Source: CAWKGC01 sp963849005 (GTDB lineage: Bacteria > Pseudomonadota > Gammaproteobacteria > Burkholderiales > Usitatibacteraceae). From it: 64,000 nucleotides of DNA. The stretch is taken from positions 1 to 64,000 of the forward strand of contig CAWKGC010000019.1 in NCBI GenBank assembly GCA_963849005.1, given 5' to 3'. Numbering within the stretch: the stretch's first letter is position 1; each line of letters starts with the position of its first letter. The position numbers were made by a program, and so were the translations under genes. Under the pieces are notes generated by a model, which was not told the DNA's origin, did no database searches, and saw nothing but the letters and a program-made list of their open reading frames with translations. This document shows, in pieces, positions 58,385-64,000 of the stretch.

Positions 58385-59371
58385 CTACTCGACCGGGATG
58401 TTGGCGTCCTTCACGACGCGCGCCCACTTCTCCCGTTCAGCGAGGATGACCTGCGTGACCACTTCAGGCGCGCTGCCGACCGGGTCGATCCACTGGCGTT
58501 CCCACAGGCTCGCCTTGAGTTCCGGGCTGCGAACGATGCGAACCAGTTCCGCGTTGAGGCGCCGCAGCACGTCGGGCGGCGTCTTCGCCGGCGCCATCAC
58601 GGCCATCCATACGCCCGCTTCAAAGCCGGGGTAGCCCGATTCGGCGACGGTGGGCACGTCGGCCAACAGCCGCGAGCGCTTCGCCCCCGTCTGCGCGATG
58701 ACCTTGACCTTGCCCGCCAGCATCTGCGGCAGGATCGCGGTGGGGTTCAGCGAGAGAACCTGCACGTCGCCGGCAACCAGCGCGCTCACCGCCAGGGCGC
58801 CGCCGTTATACGGGATGTGTTCCATGCGGATGCCCGCGACGCTGTTGAGGAGTTCCATCGAAAGCTGGGACACGCTGCCCTTTCCCACGGAGGAGAAGTT
58901 GAGCTTGCCCGGCTGCGCCCTGGCCTTGTCCACCAGTTCCCGCAGGGACGCGACGCCCAGCGCCGGGTTTACCGCGATCAAGTTCGGGGCGGTGCCGACC
59001 AGCGTGATGGGCGCGAAATCCCTGAGCGGATCGTAGGGAAGGCTCTTGTACAGGGCCGGGCTCACGGCAAGGGGCCCATTGGTGCCCATGAGCAGCACGT
59101 ACCCGTCCGGAGCGCTGTTCGCGACGATCTCGGCCGCGATATTGCCGCCCGCGCCGGGGCGGTTCTCGACGACGACCGGTTGCCCCAGCGCTTTCGAGAG
59201 CGGATCGGCAAGCGACCGGGCGACGATGTCGGGCTGCCCGCCGGGAGAGAAGGGCACGACGATTTTCAGGGGCCGTGACGGCCAGGTGTCGGCGTTCGCG
59301 GTGGACGCGAACAACAGCAGCGCAGCGGCGAAAAAGGAAAACGGGGTCAGGTTACATTTCCGGACGCGCAT
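58385..59371 (-). CDS. Bug family (tripartite tricarboxylate transporter) substrate-binding protein
   Basis: A 328-residue periplasmic binding protein. PSRPLKIVVPFSPGGQPDIVARSLADPLSKALGQPVVVENRPGAGGNIAAE is the classic Bug start, with later IPYNGGALAVSALVAGDVQVL and LADVPTVAESGYPGFEAGVWMAVMAPAKTPPDV. Many such genes occur in Burkholderiales, mostly without their own permease, as here. The signal peptide is odd: its first ten residues, MRVRKCNLTP, come from a dispersed repeat (59343-59363), followed by native-looking FSFFAAALLLFASTANA. ATG 59371 also lies at the repeat edge; an in-frame ATG at 59401 lies inside the next palindrome. Confidence 0.88.
   Translation of the reverse strand: MRVRKCNLTPFSFFAAALLLFASTANADTWPSRPLKIVVPFSPGGQPDIVARSLADPLSKALGQPVVVENRPGAGGNIAAEIVANSAPDGYVLLMGTNGPLAVSPALYKSLPYDPLRDFAPITLVGTAPNLIAVNPALGVASLRELVDKARAQPGKLNFSSVGKGSVSQLSMELLNSVAGIRMEHIPYNGGALAVSALVAGDVQVLSLNPTAILPQMLAGKVKVIAQTGAKRSRLLADVPTVAESGYPGFEAGVWMAVMAPAKTPPDVLRRLNAELVRIVRSPELKASLWERQWIDPVGSAPEVVTQVILAEREKWARVVKDANIPVE
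59343..59363. repeat. Single arm of the REP-like element also found at 41180-41200
   Basis: These 21 bases are identical to one arm of the palindrome between rph and rdgB. Here only one copy is present, and it encodes residues 4-9 of the Bug protein on the minus strand. It lies ten bases from the next palindrome. Confidence 0.8.
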
Positions 59372-59373
59372 GA

Positions 59374-59452
59374 AACCGGGGTCAGAGTCGTAATAATTCA
59401 TGCGTTCGGTGTGCAGCCGAACGCATGAATTATTACGACTCTGACCCCGGTT
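59374..59452. repeat. REP-like palindrome with perfect 36-bp stem
   Basis: Arms 59374-59409 and 59417-59452 are perfect reverse complements around a seven-base loop. The arm begins AACCGGGGTCAGAGTCG, sharing the GGGGTCAG core with the element at 41172-41255 but differing after it. This type of sequence is commonly found with REP-associated tyrosine transposases (RAYT); none is in the window. The element fills the space between the metH stop (59454) and the Bug gene and may end metH transcription. Confidence 0.85.
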
Positions 59453-59453
59453 C

Positions 59454-63157
<3,704 letters not shown>

Positions 63158-63165
63158 GTCGAATT

Positions 63166-63240
63166 CGTCATTCCGGGCTTGACCCGGAATCCAGCGCGAA
63201 TTCTGACCGGCGCTGGATCCCGGTTTTCACCGGGATGACG
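63166..63240. repeat. Dispersed palindromic repeat in the metH leader
   Basis: A 75-base imperfect palindrome: CGTCATTCCGGG at one end faces CCGGGATGACG at the other, with inner GGAATCCAGCGC and GCGCTGGATCC arms. Sequences of the type GTCATTCC...GGAATCC are widespread small repeats in proteobacteria. It ends eight bases before the metH ATG, so it occupies the place of the ribosome-binding region. Confidence 0.8.
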
Positions 63241-63263
63241 ACCTTTTCCAAGTCGTCAAAAAG

Positions 63264-63296
63264 CAAAAAAACCCGTCAGCTTTCGCGAACGGGTTT
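63264..63296 (-). terminator. Intrinsic terminator in the metH leader (riboswitch expression platform)
   Basis: On the minus strand AAACCCGT (63296-63289) pairs with ACGGGTTT (63276-63269) around a 12-base loop and runs directly into seven T (63271-63265). It starts eight bases after the SAM-II aptamer and lies over 100 bases before metH, so it fits a transcription attenuator. Confidence 0.8.
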
Positions 63297-63303
63297 CGGG
63301 GCC

Positions 63304-63360
63304 GGTCGCTTTAGCTGCATTTGTAGAGCGCCCGCAAGCTGGGGGATCAAATCGGCGCTT
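63304..63360 (-). promoter_or_regulatory. SAM-II (SAM-alpha) riboswitch upstream of metH
   Basis: Read on the minus strand, AGCGCC pairs with GGCGCU (stem P1), the loop contains GAUUUGAUC, and the 3' part reads CAAAUGCAGCUAAAG. These match the SAM-II consensus, known best from the metA leader of Agrobacterium (GAUUUAACC loop; AAAUGUAGCUAAA tail). The pseudoknot is kept with base changes on both sides: UUGCG with UGCAG here, UUGCA with UGUAG there. SAM-II senses S-adenosylmethionine and represses methionine genes. The aptamer begins about three bases after the expected transcription start and is followed at once by a terminator. Confidence 0.85.
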
Positions 63361-63369
63361 GAAGCGTGG

Positions 63370-63398
63370 ATTCTATATGCGGCGACGGCTTTCGGCAA
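63370..63398 (-). promoter_or_regulatory. Sigma-70-type promoter of metH
   Basis: On the minus strand TTGCCG (63398-63393) and TAGAAT (63375-63370) are 17 bases apart. The predicted start, near 63363, is just before the first base of the riboswitch aptamer, which supports both calls. Confidence 0.7.
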
Positions 63399-63406
63399 AC
63401 CCGGCG

Positions 63407-63796
63407 CTAGGGCGCGGCGCCCGCCTGCCAGCGCAGCCGGAACCAGGGCATGCGCTTCAGCGCCGGAACAGAAACCATGTATGCGGCGATCCCCAGGCTG
63501 TCGGCGGCGATGTCCAGGGCCGATGCCTGGCGCCAGGGGAGGAAGTACTGGACGACTTCGATTGCAACGCCGTAGCCGAGCAGCGCCAGGATCTTCACGA
63601 GGCCGAAGCGGCTTGCCGGGAACGAGAAGTCCACGAGCAGTGCGAGCGCCGCGAAGGCTGTGGCGTGCTTCAGCTTGTCGTAGAGCTGGTCGATCAGCGG
63701 AATCTCACGGCTGGTAAAGGCGAGGAAACCAATCGCAAGCAGCGCAACCACCAGTGCGATGCGAAACGTGACGATGATGGTGCGGGACAGGGCCAT
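63407..63796 (-). CDS. VanZ-like small membrane protein
   Basis: A 129-residue protein with four hydrophobic segments: TFRIALVVALLAIGFLAF, HATAFAALALLVDFSF, LALLGYGVAIEVVQYFLPWR and ADSLGIAAYMVSVPAL. DKLKHATAFAAL and the later EVVQYFLPWRQASALDIAADSLG are the conserved VanZ-family core (K-x-x-H...E-x-x-Q...D-x-x-A-D/N). Function is unknown outside teicoplanin resistance in enterococci, and resistance should not be inferred. ATG 63796 is chosen; the open frame extends upstream to GTG 63967 with arginine- and proline-rich sequence that does not fit the family. Confidence 0.75.
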   Translation of the reverse strand: MALSRTIIVTFRIALVVALLAIGFLAFTSREIPLIDQLYDKLKHATAFAALALLVDFSFPASRFGLVKILALLGYGVAIEVVQYFLPWRQASALDIAADSLGIAAYMVSVPALKRMPWFRLRWQAGAAP

Positions 63797-63963
63797 TGCC
63801 CGTGAGGGTACTGGACTTGCCGATTGCGGCCAAACGGATGGCGCCGGGCCGACGCGCCGAGGCCGTTCATCGCCTCCTTCTTTCATGAAAAGCTCCGTTG
63901 CGAAAAAGTGGCGAAATCGTCCTTCGTCGAGCGACAAGGGCGGCCCGGCATTTCCGTGCGGCG

Positions 63964-64000
63964 TCACGGGTAGGAGGTGCGCAACTCGTCCTTCACCAGC
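63964..64000 (-). CDS. C-terminal tail of an unidentified gene (partial)
   Basis: Only 11 codons and a stop are visible on the minus strand, reading LVKDELRTSYP before TGA at 63964-63966. The frame is open to the right edge of the window. The stretch is too short to name a family. If real, its stop lies 167 bases before the chosen VanZ start. Confidence 0.3.
   Translation of the reverse strand, partial: LVKDELRTSYP

Noticed and set aside
63304..63360. SAH riboswitch or SAM-I (S-box) leader before metH
   Set aside because: The conserved SAH-riboswitch and S-box core sequences are absent; the single hairpin with pseudoknot and AGCUAAA tail fits SAM-II.
63407..63796. VanZ-like protein as an antibiotic-resistance gene
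   Set aside because: The VanZ fold is widespread in bacteria of all kinds; nothing nearby relates to glycopeptide resistance.

Overview
The window is GC-rich, densely coded bacterial chromosome. Housekeeping gene order (gmk-rpoZ-spoT-ridA-recG-ubiC-ubiA; yicC / kinase / phosphatase / rph-rdgB-hemW; xseB-ispA-dxs) and lineage-typical families (a Bug-type substrate-binding protein, a BPSS1780-type membrane protein) point to a betaproteobacterium. This placement is inferred from gene content; there is no rRNA in the window. I saw no tRNA, CRISPR array, phage or transposase gene.

Layout. 0-9.4 kb: end of an oxidoreductase, a YeiH-type exporter, a fused TRAP permease overlapping a malate/lactate-type dehydrogenase, an alkyltransferase-like protein, xerD, a TSUP permease, ybaK, a frameshifted membrane protein, a DUF2905 protein, a glutathione transferase, folB and plsY. 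9.3-17.1 kb (minus strand): DUF2784 protein, S9 peptidase, rhodanese, EamA exporter, an EAL protein and a MASE1/PAS hybrid histidine kinase. 17.2-25.1 kb (plus strand): an OmpR-type regulator and a six-gene hydrogenase-4-like operon, hyfBCEFGI. Its large subunit has lost the cysteines that hold the nickel-iron centre, and no ferredoxin-type subunit is present. This is the most interesting system here: a proton-pump-like complex with unknown electron chemistry, next to its own signalling genes.

25-34.4 kb: an exported fumarylacetoacetase-family protein, a LuxR regulator, a methyltransferase, a ureidoglycolate-lyase-like protein, a thiolase, ubiA, ubiC, recG and ridA. Several of these are broken by many small indels while their conserved motifs remain. 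That pattern suggests poor local sequence quality more than real gene decay. 34.4-45.2 kb: spoT, rpoZ, gmk, yicC, a Ser/Thr kinase with a PP2C phosphatase, rph, rdgB, hemW and an EF-G-like GTPase without the catalytic histidine. 45.5-54.4 kb: a DUF2857-like protein, a Rieske oxygenase, the isoprenoid operon xseB-ispA-dxs, two SDRs, a second glutathione transferase and an old-yellow-enzyme. 54.5-64 kb: a patatin-like lipase, a two-subunit molybdenum hydroxylase, a Bug protein, metH and a VanZ-like protein.

Regulation and repeats. metH is preceded by a promoter, a SAM-II (SAM-alpha) riboswitch and an intrinsic terminator in close succession. Four dispersed palindromic repeats are present. Two of them have been absorbed into protein ends (the HyfI C-terminus and the Bug protein N-terminus), and a third sits directly before the metH start codon.
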